A stretch of DNA of 64,000 bases. Source: Mesorhizobium sp. INR15. GTDB lineage: Bacteria > Pseudomonadota > Alphaproteobacteria > Rhizobiales > Rhizobiaceae. Shown here in pieces: positions 24,644-34,163 of this stretch. The stretch covers positions 372,001 through 436,000 of the forward strand of contig NZ_CP045496.1 in assembly GCF_015500075.1 (NCBI RefSeq), written 5' to 3'. Each line of letters begins with the position of its first letter. Position 1 is the stretch's first letter. The translations under genes and the position numbers were made by a program. The notes under the pieces were generated by a model. It saw only the letters and a list, made by a program, of their open reading frames with translations, was not told the origin of the DNA and did no database searches.

Positions 24644-26101
24644 ATGCAGCCGGCTCAACTCAACCTCACCAGGCACAGTGTCCGGCTGGCAAGCGAGACA
24701 GATTTCGCCGGCTGGCGCGATGCGGCGCGACGGCTGGCGCTCAACGAGATCAGACCGGAGGATATCGGCTGGCAGGTGGAGCCCGGCTCCGATGGTACCG
24801 ATTTGCCGAACGTGCCCGGAGGCGCCCAACTCGTCGTGCCGCGTGACTTCATCGCGCATGCAGAGACCGTGTTCTGCCACTCCGACCCCGGCCGGTTCGC
24901 TTTCCTCTACCGATTGCTCTGGCGGCTGCGCACTGAGCCAAATTTGCTGGCAATAGCGTCGGATGTCGACACGAAGCGGCTCGAAACCATGGAAAAAGCC
25001 GTGCGGCGCGATAGCCACAAGATGCATGCGTTCGTGCGCTTCCGGAAGATCGGCGACGGCGCCGGCGAGCGCTATGTCGCCTGGTTCGAGCCCGACCATT
25101 TCATTGTCGAGCGCAACGCCGATTTCTTCGTCAGACGCTTTACCGGGATGCGCTGGACGATCCTGACGCCGCATGCCTCCGCCGACTGGGATGGCGAGAG
25201 GCTGGCGATCGGGCCGGGTGCCGCCAAGGGCGATGCGCCGGCGCAAGACGATACCGAGACGTTGTGGCGCACCTATTTCGAGAACATCTTCAATCCGGCG
25301 CGGTTGAAGGTGAAGGCGATGCAGAAGGAAATGCCGAAAAAATATTGGCGGAACCTTCCCGAGGCTTCGCTCATTCCAGAGTTGATCGCAGGAGCGGACA
25401 AGGCCGCTATCGACATGATCGCCAAAATGCCGACGACGCCAGCGCCGCACCATGCCAAGGTGCAGGCCAGGCATTGGCCTAAGGTACCCGAGGCGGCCGA
25501 GCCTGAAGAATTCGGGACGATTGCCGGGTTGCGCGAAGCGGCGAAAGGCTGCCGCCGCTGCCCGCTTTGGCGCGATGCGACGCAAACCGTTTTTGGCGAG
25601 GGCCCTGACGACGCCAGGGTGGTGTTCGTCGGCGAACAACCGGGAGATCAGGAAGACCTCGCCGGCAAACCTTTCGTCGGCCCGGCGGGCAAGGTTTTCG
25701 ATTCCATACTCGCGGATGCGCAGGTGGATCGCCAGAAAGTTTACGTCACCAACGCGGTCAAACATTTCAAGTTCGAGCCACGCGGCAAGCGGCGTATCCA
25801 TTCCAGGCCGAATGCCGGCGAGGTTCAGGCCTGCCGCTGGTGGGTCGACAAAGAGTTGGAGATGATCAAGCCCGATCTGGTAGTTGCGCTGGGTGCAACC
25901 GCCGCCTTGTCACTGCTCGGCAAGGCTATCCCCGTGACGAAGATGCGCGGCCAGGTGATCGAACGCGAGGATGGCTTGCGGGTTTTCATCACCATCCACC
26001 CGTCTTTCATCCTGCGCATTCAGGACCTTGCCGAAAAAGAGACCGAGCGCGAACGGTTCCTTCACGACATGAAGCAGGTCAAGCGGCTGATGGCAGCCTG
26101 A
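24644..26101 (+). CDS. udgX: UdgX-type uracil-DNA glycosylase fused to DUF4130 domain
   Basis: A 485-residue two-domain protein. Residues 1-250 are the DUF4130 domain (probable DNA metabolism domain). From about 285 comes a family-4-like uracil-DNA glycosylase with the CRRC iron-sulfur cysteines, the active-site motif GEQPGDQED (330-338) and the UdgX-specific loop KRRIH (382-386), followed by HPSFIL. In characterised UdgX the histidine of KRRIH, here H386, binds covalently to the deoxyribose after excising uracil, so the enzyme stays cross-linked to DNA. The start ATG 24644 follows the radical-SAM stop by 2 nt. The operon is preceded by an SOS box. All motifs known for the covalent trapping are present. 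Confidence 0.92.
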   Translation: MQPAQLNLTRHSVRLASETDFAGWRDAARRLALNEIRPEDIGWQVEPGSDGTDLPNVPGGAQLVVPRDFIAHAETVFCHSDPGRFAFLYRLLWRLRTEPNLLAIASDVDTKRLETMEKAVRRDSHKMHAFVRFRKIGDGAGERYVAWFEPDHFIVERNADFFVRRFTGMRWTILTPHASADWDGERLAIGPGAAKGDAPAQDDTETLWRTYFENIFNPARLKVKAMQKEMPKKYWRNLPEASLIPELIAGADKAAIDMIAKMPTTPAPHHAKVQARHWPKVPEAAEPEEFGTIAGLREAAKGCRRCPLWRDATQTVFGEGPDDARVVFVGEQPGDQEDLAGKPFVGPAGKVFDSILADAQVDRQKVYVTNAVKHFKFEPRGKRRIHSRPNAGEVQACRWWVDKELEMIKPDLVVALGATAALSLLGKAIPVTKMRGQVIEREDGLRVFITIHPSFILRIQDLAEKETERERFLHDMKQVKRLMAA

Positions 26102-26118
26102 TGATTGGTCGAGACCCT

Positions 26119-26311
26119 TCGCTTCGTCATCCACGGGCGAAGCAAGGAGCGAAGCGACGCGGCGCAGACCCGAGGATCCATGCCGCGACTTCGGAGTATC
26201 ACCACGGTGCGGAATTCTGCTTCGCGACGCTCCACGGAGAAGGTCACGGAATGGATCCCAGGGTCTCCGCGACGGAGCTTCGCCCCTGCTTCGCCCAGGG
26301 ATAACGAAGTT
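26119..26311. repeat. Intergenic repeat, inverted pair of about 63-bp units
   Basis: The left copy starts CTTCGTCATCCACGGGCGAA near 26119 and runs into GGATCCATGCCG. The right copy is inverted and ends with TTCGCCCAGGGATAACGAAG near 26311, containing GGATCC at its inner end. Both carry short GC-rich palindromes. The type is familiar between rhizobial genes and differs from the repeat at 18727. It fills the gap between the convergent udgX and glycerate kinase genes; no gene is seen in it. Confidence 0.75.
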
Positions 26312-26316
26312 GGGGC

Positions 26317-27582
26317 CTACTTGATCAAAATTGCCCTGAGATCATTGACATTCGTGCCGGTCGGTCCTGGGACGAAAAGATCACCGACGGCGTTGAACGC
26401 GGTCCAGGCATTGTTGCCCGCCAGCATCGCCTTGGCATCGACGTCCGCCGCCCGCATGCGCGACACGGTCGAGCCATCGGCAAAGGCGCCTGCATTGTTT
26501 TCAGAACCGTCTATGCCATCGGTGTCGGCGGCCAGTGCGTGGATGCCTTGAGCGCCGTTGATGCCGATGGCAAAGGCAAGCAGGAATTCCGAGTTGCGGC
26601 CACCTTTGCCCTTGGCGCGCAAGGTCACGGTGGTCTCGCCGCCCGAGAGGATCAGCACCGGCTTCTTGAACGGCCGGTTGCGCGTCGCCACCTCGCGCGC
26701 GATCGCGGCATGGACGCCACCAACCTCGCGCGCTTCGCCCTCGATGGCATCGGAAAGGATAACCGCCTCGATGCCTTGCCGCTTCGCTTCCTCCGCTGCC
26801 GCCTCCAGCGAGACGCCCGCCGAAGCGATCAGATGCACTTCATTTCGCGCAAAGCGCTGGTCGTCGGGGCTGGGCGCATCGGCAGCCCGTGACATGATAT
26901 GCGCCATCACGGAAGCCGGCAATTTCATGCCATAGGCTGCGATCGAGGCAAGTGCCTCCGCGCGGCTGCCGGTATCCGGCACTGTCGGACCAGAGGCGAC
27001 CAGCGCCGGATTGTCGCCCGGAATATCGGAGACGACCAGCGAGACAACCTTGGCCGGCCAGGCCGCGGCCGCCAGCCTGCCGCCCTTGATGGTGGAAAGA
27101 TGCTTGCGGATGGTGTTCATCGCGGCGATCGGCGCACCGGAAGCAAGCAGCGCCTCGTTGACGGCGATCTCATCGGCCAGTGTCAAATTGCCGGCAGGTG
27201 ACGGCAGCAGCGCGGAGCCGCCGCCCGAAATCAGCGCGACGACCAGATCGTCCGCTGTCAGTCCCTGGACCTTTGCCAGCAGCCGGCGCGAGGCTTCCAG
27301 CCCGGCGGCGTCGGGAACCGGATGTGCCGCCTCGATAATCTCGATGCGTTCGCATGTCGCGCCATAGCCGTAGCGGGTGACCACCAGCCCTTCGATAGGG
27401 CCATCCCAGACCCTTTCGAAGGCAGCGGCCATCTGAGCCGAGCCCTTGCCGGCGCCGATAACGATGGTGCGGCCTTTCGGTTTCGCCGGCAGATGGTCGC
27501 GGATGGTTCGTTCCGGATCGGCGGCGGCGACGGCGGCGTTGAAGATGGAGATCAGGAAGGACTTTGGATCGAGCACGGTCAT
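26317..27582 (-). CDS. Glycerate 2-kinase (MOFRL family, GckA/TtuD)
   Basis: A 421-residue enzyme that phosphorylates D-glycerate to 2-phosphoglycerate, letting glyoxylate-derived carbon enter lower glycolysis. The N-terminal DUF4147 part has VIGAGKGSAQMA and SGGGSALLPSP. The C-terminal MOFRL domain has LSGGETTVTLRAKGKGGRNSEF-like sequence and ends with PTGTNVNDLRAILIK. Older annotations call the family hydroxypyruvate reductase TtuD. The ATG at 27582 overlaps the stop of the HbpS-like gene (ATGA). Its place after purine catabolism genes fits use of glyoxylate released by ureidoglycolate lyase, though the intermediate enzymes are not here. Confidence 0.9.
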   Translation of the reverse strand: MTVLDPKSFLISIFNAAVAAADPERTIRDHLPAKPKGRTIVIGAGKGSAQMAAAFERVWDGPIEGLVVTRYGYGATCERIEIIEAAHPVPDAAGLEASRRLLAKVQGLTADDLVVALISGGGSALLPSPAGNLTLADEIAVNEALLASGAPIAAMNTIRKHLSTIKGGRLAAAAWPAKVVSLVVSDIPGDNPALVASGPTVPDTGSRAEALASIAAYGMKLPASVMAHIMSRAADAPSPDDQRFARNEVHLIASAGVSLEAAAEEAKRQGIEAVILSDAIEGEAREVGGVHAAIAREVATRNRPFKKPVLILSGGETTVTLRAKGKGGRNSEFLLAFAIGINGAQGIHALAADTDGIDGSENNAGAFADGSTVSRMRAADVDAKAMLAGNNAWTAFNAVGDLFVPGPTGTNVNDLRAILIK

Positions 27583-28082
27583 TCTGTTTCCGGTGGCAAG
27601 GCAAGCTTCTGGCGGTCGATGCCGAGATGCGCGCAAACCGCATCGACGACCACGTTGTGGTCTTCGCGCTCCGGCAGGCCGGAAACCGCAATCACGCCAA
27701 TGACGCCGGCGCCCTTGACCTTGATTGGAAATCCGCCACCGGCCAGCACATAGTCCGAGATGTCGAGCGCTTCACCGACCTTGAAGGTGCGGTCTGGCCG
27801 CTGCTGTTCCAGCACCATGCGGTAGCTGCTCTTCAGGAAACGCTTGACAACATTGACCTTGCGCCGCGCCCAGTCCGGGTTGGAGGCGTTGGAGCCTGGC
27901 ATGGCTGCGTAGAAGAGCGGCCGGTCGAAAGTCCTGATGTCGACGATGACCGGCAGGTTCTCGGCCAGCGCCCGCTCGCGAATGGCCGAGCCAAGCTTGA
28001 AAGCCGTGGCTTCATCGAAGGCGGAAAAGACAAGCGCCTCTTCCTGTTTCTTGATCCGGGCAATGTCTTCGGCAACGGCCAT
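27579..28082 (-). CDS. UPF0303 / GlcG-HbpS-like heme-binding domain protein
   Basis: A 167-residue single-domain protein of the GlcG/HbpS superfamily, UPF0303 group (YNVVKRFLKSSYRM-like helix and DYVLAGGGFPIKVKGAGVIG). The family fold resembles a PAS or heme-binding sensor and some members bind heme. Their function in oxalate, glycolate or purine operons is not settled. The gene is overlapped by glycerate kinase downstream and follows guanine deaminase by 77 nt, so it belongs to the guaD operon. No catalytic claim is made. Confidence 0.82.
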   Translation of the reverse strand: MAVAEDIARIKKQEEALVFSAFDEATAFKLGSAIRERALAENLPVIVDIRTFDRPLFYAAMPGSNASNPDWARRKVNVVKRFLKSSYRMVLEQQRPDRTFKVGEALDISDYVLAGGGFPIKVKGAGVIGVIAVSGLPEREDHNVVVDAVCAHLGIDRQKLALPPETE

Positions 28083-28159
28083 GTCGTTCCCCTGTCAACG
28101 TCGCCGCACGCTTTGACCGATGGCTGCCGCGGGGTCAAGCAAGGAACACATCGGAATGG

Positions 28160-29473
<1,314 letters not shown>

Positions 29474-29475
29474 GC

Positions 29476-30693
29476 TTATTTTCCAGCGCTTTCGTACCAG
29501 GCCACGAGCAGCGCCCGCTCCTTGTCCGATATCTGCGAGACGTTGGCGGGCGGCATGGCGTGGCTGGCGCCGGCCTGCAGGTAGATTTCGCGCGCGTGCT
29601 CGGCAATGCTGGCATCCGTGTCCAGCATGACGCCCTTCGGCGCGTGGTAGATGCCCTCGTAGACCGGCTCCGCCGCATGGCACATCGAGCAGCGGCCGAG
29701 CACCGTATCGCGCACCGCCGGGAAATGCGCCGAGGCGATATAGACCTCAGCCGCCGAAGACGCCTTGACCTCGCCGGTCAGCACTTTCGGCACTGTCGAC
29801 AGCCAGATGATGATGATGAACAGGACGAGCGCGCCGAGCCAGGTCCAGTGCGGGTTGCCTTTGCGCGCGTGCACCGTGTTGAAATAGTGCCGGATCAGCA
29901 CGCCGATAATGAACACCAGCGAGGCAATGACCCAGTTGAACTGCGTGCCGAACGCCAGCGGATAGTGGTTCGACAGCATCAGGAACAGCACGGGCAAGGT
30001 CAGGTAATTGTTGTGCAGCGAGCGCTGCTTGGCGATCTTGCCATATTTCGGATCGGGCTTGCGGCCTGCGATGAGGTCGGCAACGACGATCTTCTGGTTG
30101 GGGATGATGATCATGAAGACGTTGCACGACATGATCGTCGCGGTGATGGCGCCCAGATGCAGGAAGGCGGCACGGCCGGTGAACAGGTGGGTGAGACCCC
30201 AGGCGATGAACACCAGCACGCCGTAGAGCACCAGCATCAGGCCGGTGTCGCTTTTTCCCAGCGGCGAGCGGCAGAGCAGATCATAGACGATCCAGCCGAC
30301 GCCGATCGTCGCCATCGACAGCAGGATGCCAACCGGCACCGACATCGGCAACACATTCGGATCGATCAGGAACAGGTCCGCGCCGGCATAGTAGACAACG
30401 CACAGCATGGCGAAACCCGACAGCCAGGTGGCATAGGATTCCCACTTGAACCAGGTCAGGTGCTCCGGCATCTCGGCCGGCGCCACCAGATATTTCTGGA
30501 TGTGATAAAACCCGCCGCCATGCACCTGCCACTCCTCGCCGAAGGCGCCGACAGGCATGCCGGGGCGCTGGCGCAAGCCGAGATCGAGCGCGACGAAATA
30601 GAACGACGAGCCGATCCAGGCGATGCCGGTGATGACATGCAGCCACCGCACGGCGAAACTCAGCCATTCCCAGAAAATCGCGAAATCCATCAT
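29476..30693 (-). CDS. puuD: Urate hydroxylase PuuD (membrane, cytochrome c domain)
   Basis: A 405-residue membrane-bound enzyme that oxidises urate to 5-hydroxyisourate. Eight hydrophobic helices occupy about residues 1-300 (GIAWIGSSFYF near 23, HYFNTVHARKGNP near 275). The C-terminal cytochrome-c-like domain has heme motif CSMCH and an axial methionine region (SHAMPPANV). It therefore passes electrons into the respiratory chain instead of to oxygen directly. It is the first gene of the puuD-guaD-UPF0303-glycerate kinase operon and is divergent from a LysR gene. Two ATGs stand in tandem at the start. This PuuD is unrelated to the E. coli putrescine enzyme of the same name. Confidence 0.92.
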   Translation of the reverse strand: MMDFAIFWEWLSFAVRWLHVITGIAWIGSSFYFVALDLGLRQRPGMPVGAFGEEWQVHGGGFYHIQKYLVAPAEMPEHLTWFKWESYATWLSGFAMLCVVYYAGADLFLIDPNVLPMSVPVGILLSMATIGVGWIVYDLLCRSPLGKSDTGLMLVLYGVLVFIAWGLTHLFTGRAAFLHLGAITATIMSCNVFMIIIPNQKIVVADLIAGRKPDPKYGKIAKQRSLHNNYLTLPVLFLMLSNHYPLAFGTQFNWVIASLVFIIGVLIRHYFNTVHARKGNPHWTWLGALVLFIIIIWLSTVPKVLTGEVKASSAAEVYIASAHFPAVRDTVLGRCSMCHAAEPVYEGIYHAPKGVMLDTDASIAEHAREIYLQAGASHAMPPANVSQISDKERALLVAWYESAGK

Positions 30694-30785
30694 TGAAGTC
30701 GTCCCTGCCAGTTGGGTGACTTTACGGTGTGGAGCGCAAACGGAAAGAGGCGAGGCGTGCGATGACTTTCAAAAAAAAATGGAAA

Positions 30786-30800
30786 ATACTAGGGTAGTAT
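30786..30800. promoter_or_regulatory. Palindrome ATACTA-GGG-TAGTAT, probable LysR site
   Basis: Perfect 6-bp arms around GGG lie 30 nt before the LysR start and 93 nt before puuD on the other strand. It contains the LysR core T-N11-A. The position between divergent genes is classic for a LysR regulator that controls itself and its neighbour. Binding is inferred. Confidence 0.55.
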
Positions 30801-30830
30801 CACGCAGCTGCATGAAAGCGACGGAACCGC

Positions 30831-31751
30831 ATGGCCTATCTCGACAACATCGCCGTCTTCGTCCGCGTCGTCGAGCTCGGCAATCTGTCGGCGGCGGGCC
30901 GCGACATGCGCATCTCGCCGGCGGTTGCCTCCAACCGCATCAAGGAACTTGAGAAACACCTCGGCGTCAGGCTGTTCAACCGCACCACGCGCCAGTTGAT
31001 GCCAACCGAGCACGGCACCGTGTTTTATGCCGGCGCCAAGCAGGTGCTGGAGTCGATCACCGAGGCGGAAGCCGCCGTCTCGGCGCTTTCCGGCCAGCCG
31101 CGCGGCACCATCAAGGTTACGGCGCCGCTGGGCCTCGGCCGCCGGCTGCTGGCATCGGGCATTCCCGATTTTCACGACAAATACCCTGATATCGAGGTTC
31201 GGCTGCGCCTCTCCGACCACAATGTCGATATCATGAAGGAAGGCATCGACGTCGCCTTCCGGCTGGGCATCATCGAGGATTCCAGCCTGCGCATGCGCGG
31301 CATCATGGAATGCGAGCGTGTGCTGGTGGCGGCGCCGAAATACCTGGAGGCACGTGGCGAGCCGGTCGAGCCGCAGGAACTGATCGGGAAGAAGCACGAC
31401 TGCCTGATGCTGCGCTATTCCGGGGCGCGCGAATATGTCTGGACGCTGCAGACACCAGCCGGCCCGCAGAAATTCGAGGTGCACGGCCCGTACGACACCG
31501 ACGACGGCGATGTACTGACCGGCTGGGCATTGTCCGGGCGCGGCATCATCAACAAGCCGCGTTTCGAGGTCGAGCCGTTCATCCGCGACCGGCGGCTTAA
31601 GGTGATTTTAAGCAACACGCCGCCGACGCCCGTGCAATTCGCCGCCGTCTATCCGCACAAGAAGCTGCAGGATCCGAAGGTGCGGCTGCTGCTCGACTTC
31701 ATGGCCGAGCGCTGTCAGCGGCTGATCAACGATCTTCTGGCCGGCAAATAA
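30831..31751 (+). CDS. LysR family regulator (probable purine catabolism control)
   Basis: A 306-residue regulator. The N-terminal winged helix (NLSAAGRDMRISPAVASNRIKELEK) is followed by a linker and the two-lobed effector domain. It belongs to the DsdC/CrgA-like LysR clade by general form. It is transcribed away from the puuD-guaD operon with 137 nt between, where a perfect palindrome lies at 30786-30800. The likely effector is a purine degradation intermediate such as urate or xanthine, by position only. ATG 30831 has AACCGC before it, a weak ribosome site. Confidence 0.9.
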   Translation: MAYLDNIAVFVRVVELGNLSAAGRDMRISPAVASNRIKELEKHLGVRLFNRTTRQLMPTEHGTVFYAGAKQVLESITEAEAAVSALSGQPRGTIKVTAPLGLGRRLLASGIPDFHDKYPDIEVRLRLSDHNVDIMKEGIDVAFRLGIIEDSSLRMRGIMECERVLVAAPKYLEARGEPVEPQELIGKKHDCLMLRYSGAREYVWTLQTPAGPQKFEVHGPYDTDDGDVLTGWALSGRGIINKPRFEVEPFIRDRRLKVILSNTPPTPVQFAAVYPHKKLQDPKVRLLLDFMAERCQRLINDLLAGK

Positions 31752-31859
31752 CCACTGGCCGGCAGGTGGTGGTCCGGTGGCCCAGACTGGCTGGTTGATT
31801 TTTCATGCCCGGCGGCAAACATTGTTCCCGATGAAACTCCCTGCGTGCAAGTCCCCTTG

Positions 31860-32879
31860 ATGGCCAGCGGCAAGACGATGCATCTCGCCGTTTCACTGCT
31901 TTCGGCAGCCGCCGAGGCACAGCCTGGCTCCGGTCTTGATTTCGCCGGTTTGGCGCGGCTCGTGCAAAAGGCGGAAACGGCCGGACTGGATATGGTGCTC
32001 GTTGCCGATTCCGCGCCGGCAGCAGGCGGCGACGGGCCCAACGGACAGATGCCCTTCGAAGCGACAACGTTGCTGGCGGCGCTGGCAACGGTCACAAGCA
32101 GGATCGGCCTCGTTGCCGCGGCGTCCACAATCGCCCACCAGCCCTACAATCTGGCGCGCCGCTTCGCTTCGCTCGACATCATCAGCCATGGCCGCATTGG
32201 CTGGCATGCGGCCATGGCTCCAAATTCCCGCGAAGCCGCCAACTTCAGCCGGCCGGAAGGGTTTTCGCCAGAAAATTTCCGCCGCCGCGCCGAAGAGTAT
32301 ATCGGCATCGTTCAAGGCCTTTGGCGGGGCTGGGACGCCGACGCCCTGCTGTTCGACCAAGCTGGCGGCCGCTTCCACGACCCGGAAAAGATGCGCGTCC
32401 TCGACCACAAGGGTGCTTATTTCTCCGTGCGAGGGCCGCTGAACGTGGCACGCTCGCCACAGGACGCGCCAGTGCTGGTCCTGTCCGGCTTGCCGGAACC
32501 CGACCTGGACATCGCCGTCCGTATGGCCGACGTCATTTTGGTGGATGAGGCCTCCGTGGAACGAGCAAAGGCGCGCTTTTCGGATCTGAAGCGCCGCATC
32601 GCGGCTTGCGGGCGCGATGCTCACTCTGCGAGGGTGCTGATGACGATAGCACTCGACGGCACCACCCCTCCAACAGCATCCGCCGACAGCCTGGAGGAGT
32701 TGTTCCGATCGAAAAGCTGCGACGGCTTCAACATTTTGATACCGCCGCAAGCCGGCGCGGTCGACAATTTCTCGGATCGCGTCCTGCCGGAACTCAGGCG
32801 GCGCGGCCTCTTCCGGCTGGACTATGAGGGCACAACCTTGCGTTCGCATCTCGGGCTTGCCGGTGGAGGCCACCAGTGA
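31860..32879 (+). CDS. LLM-class flavin-dependent monooxygenase (first of pair)
   Basis: A 339-residue protein with the bacterial-luciferase-like TIM-barrel fold, related to NtaA/SnaA/DszA monooxygenases that use FMNH2 supplied by a reductase. Recognisable segments are TSRIGLVAAASTIAHQPYN, RRFASLDIISHGRIGWHA and the FRRRAEEYIGIVQGLW helix. The C-terminal part is shorter than in its neighbour. Upstream GTG 31845 or ATG 31878 are alternative starts, as no ribosome site is clear. Its stop overlaps the start of the second oxygenase. No flavin reductase or transporter is adjacent. The substrate is unknown. Confidence 0.82.
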   Translation: MASGKTMHLAVSLLSAAAEAQPGSGLDFAGLARLVQKAETAGLDMVLVADSAPAAGGDGPNGQMPFEATTLLAALATVTSRIGLVAAASTIAHQPYNLARRFASLDIISHGRIGWHAAMAPNSREAANFSRPEGFSPENFRRRAEEYIGIVQGLWRGWDADALLFDQAGGRFHDPEKMRVLDHKGAYFSVRGPLNVARSPQDAPVLVLSGLPEPDLDIAVRMADVILVDEASVERAKARFSDLKRRIAACGRDAHSARVLMTIALDGTTPPTASADSLEELFRSKSCDGFNILIPPQAGAVDNFSDRVLPELRRRGLFRLDYEGTTLRSHLGLAGGGHQ

Positions 32880-34147
32880 GCCGCCGTCAGATGAAGCTCG
32901 GCGCCTTCCTGTGGGCGACAGGCCACCATATCGCGGCCTGGCGGCACCCGCACGCACATGTGACGGCCGGCATCGACATCAACCATTACATCCAGCTGGC
33001 GCGGACGGCGGAAGCGGCGAAATTCGACCTGCTGTTCTGTGAGGACGCCGCCGGATTGCGTGAGGCCAATGTCGGCATCGCCAGCCAGACTTCGCGTTCG
33101 ATCGGCTTCGAGCCGATCAGCCTGCTTTCGGCGCTTGCCGTGCAGACCAGCCGCATCGGTCTCGTCTCCACGGCCTCGACGAGTTACAACGAGCCTTACG
33201 GCCTGGCGCGGACTTTCCTGTCGCTCGATCATCTGAGCGGCGGCCGCGCCGGCTGGAATCTGGTCACCTCGGCCAGCCATATCGAAGCCGCCAATTTCGG
33301 CGCAACGGGCCTGCGTCCCCATGCGGACCGCTACGAGCGGGCCCGTGAGTTCGCCGAGGTGGTTACAGGACTTTGGCGCGATACGCCGGGCCAGGCTTCC
33401 GGATCAGGCCACGACGGCCAGAGCTTTTCGGTGCGCGATCCGCTCGACCTGCCGCCGTCGCCCCAGGGCGCACCTGTCATGGTGCAGGCCGGCGCTTCCG
33501 ATGTCGGACGCGACCTTGCCGCCCGAACCGCCGACGTGGTGTTCACGGCGGCCCAGACCTTCGAGGAAGCGAAGGCCTTTTATGACGATCTCAAGGGCCG
33601 TCTGGCTGCCTATGGACGTGAGCCGGACGACATCAAGATCATGCCGGGCGTGGCGCCGGTGGTCGCGGCAACCGAAGCGGAGGCCCAGGCGAAATATGAG
33701 GAATTGCAGGAACTGATCCCCGACGATGTCGGCGTTGCGCTATTGTCCAGCTATCTCAGCATCTCCGATCTCGGGCGCTATCCAATCGATGGGCCGTTGC
33801 CGGAGCTGCCGGAAAGCGAAGGCATGAAAAGCCGGCAAGCGCTGGTCATCGAGCAGTCGCGCCGCGACAACCTCTCCATTCGCCAGCTGGCACGGCATTT
33901 CGCCGGCGCGCGCGGCCATTGGCGCATTGTCGGAACGCCGGTCCAGATCGCCGATGAGTTGCAGGCGCGGTTCGAGGGCGGAGCAGCTGACGGCTTCAAC
34001 GTCATGCCGTCCTATTTCCCCGGCGAGCTCGATGCCTTTGCCGCGCTCGTCGTGCCGGAACTGCAGCGGCGCGGCCTTTTCCGCACCGACTATGAAGGCC
34101 ACACCTTGCGCGAGCACCTCGGCTTGAAGCGGCCAGCCTGGACCTGA
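32876..34147 (+). CDS. NtaA/SnaA/DszA-family flavin monooxygenase (second of pair)
   Basis: A 423-residue FMNH2-dependent monooxygenase. It carries the family signature segments FLWATGHHIAAWRHP, EDAAGLREANVG, PISLLSALAVQTSRIGL and the RAGWNLVTS loop that contacts flavin, and ends with DGFNVMPSYFPGELDAF. Relatives attack nitrilotriacetate, dibenzothiophene sulfone or similar C-N and C-S compounds. The start is GTG 32876, overlapping the first oxygenase stop (GTGA). The pair shares an ending phrase, RRGLFR-DYEG-TLR, so they arose by duplication. PhzF-like gene converges downstream. Confidence 0.88.
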   Translation: MSRRQMKLGAFLWATGHHIAAWRHPHAHVTAGIDINHYIQLARTAEAAKFDLLFCEDAAGLREANVGIASQTSRSIGFEPISLLSALAVQTSRIGLVSTASTSYNEPYGLARTFLSLDHLSGGRAGWNLVTSASHIEAANFGATGLRPHADRYERAREFAEVVTGLWRDTPGQASGSGHDGQSFSVRDPLDLPPSPQGAPVMVQAGASDVGRDLAARTADVVFTAAQTFEEAKAFYDDLKGRLAAYGREPDDIKIMPGVAPVVAATEAEAQAKYEELQELIPDDVGVALLSSYLSISDLGRYPIDGPLPELPESEGMKSRQALVIEQSRRDNLSIRQLARHFAGARGHWRIVGTPVQIADELQARFEGGAADGFNVMPSYFPGELDAFAALVVPELQRRGLFRTDYEGHTLREHLGLKRPAWT

Positions 34148-34163
34148 GCGGCGCTTAAGAGCC

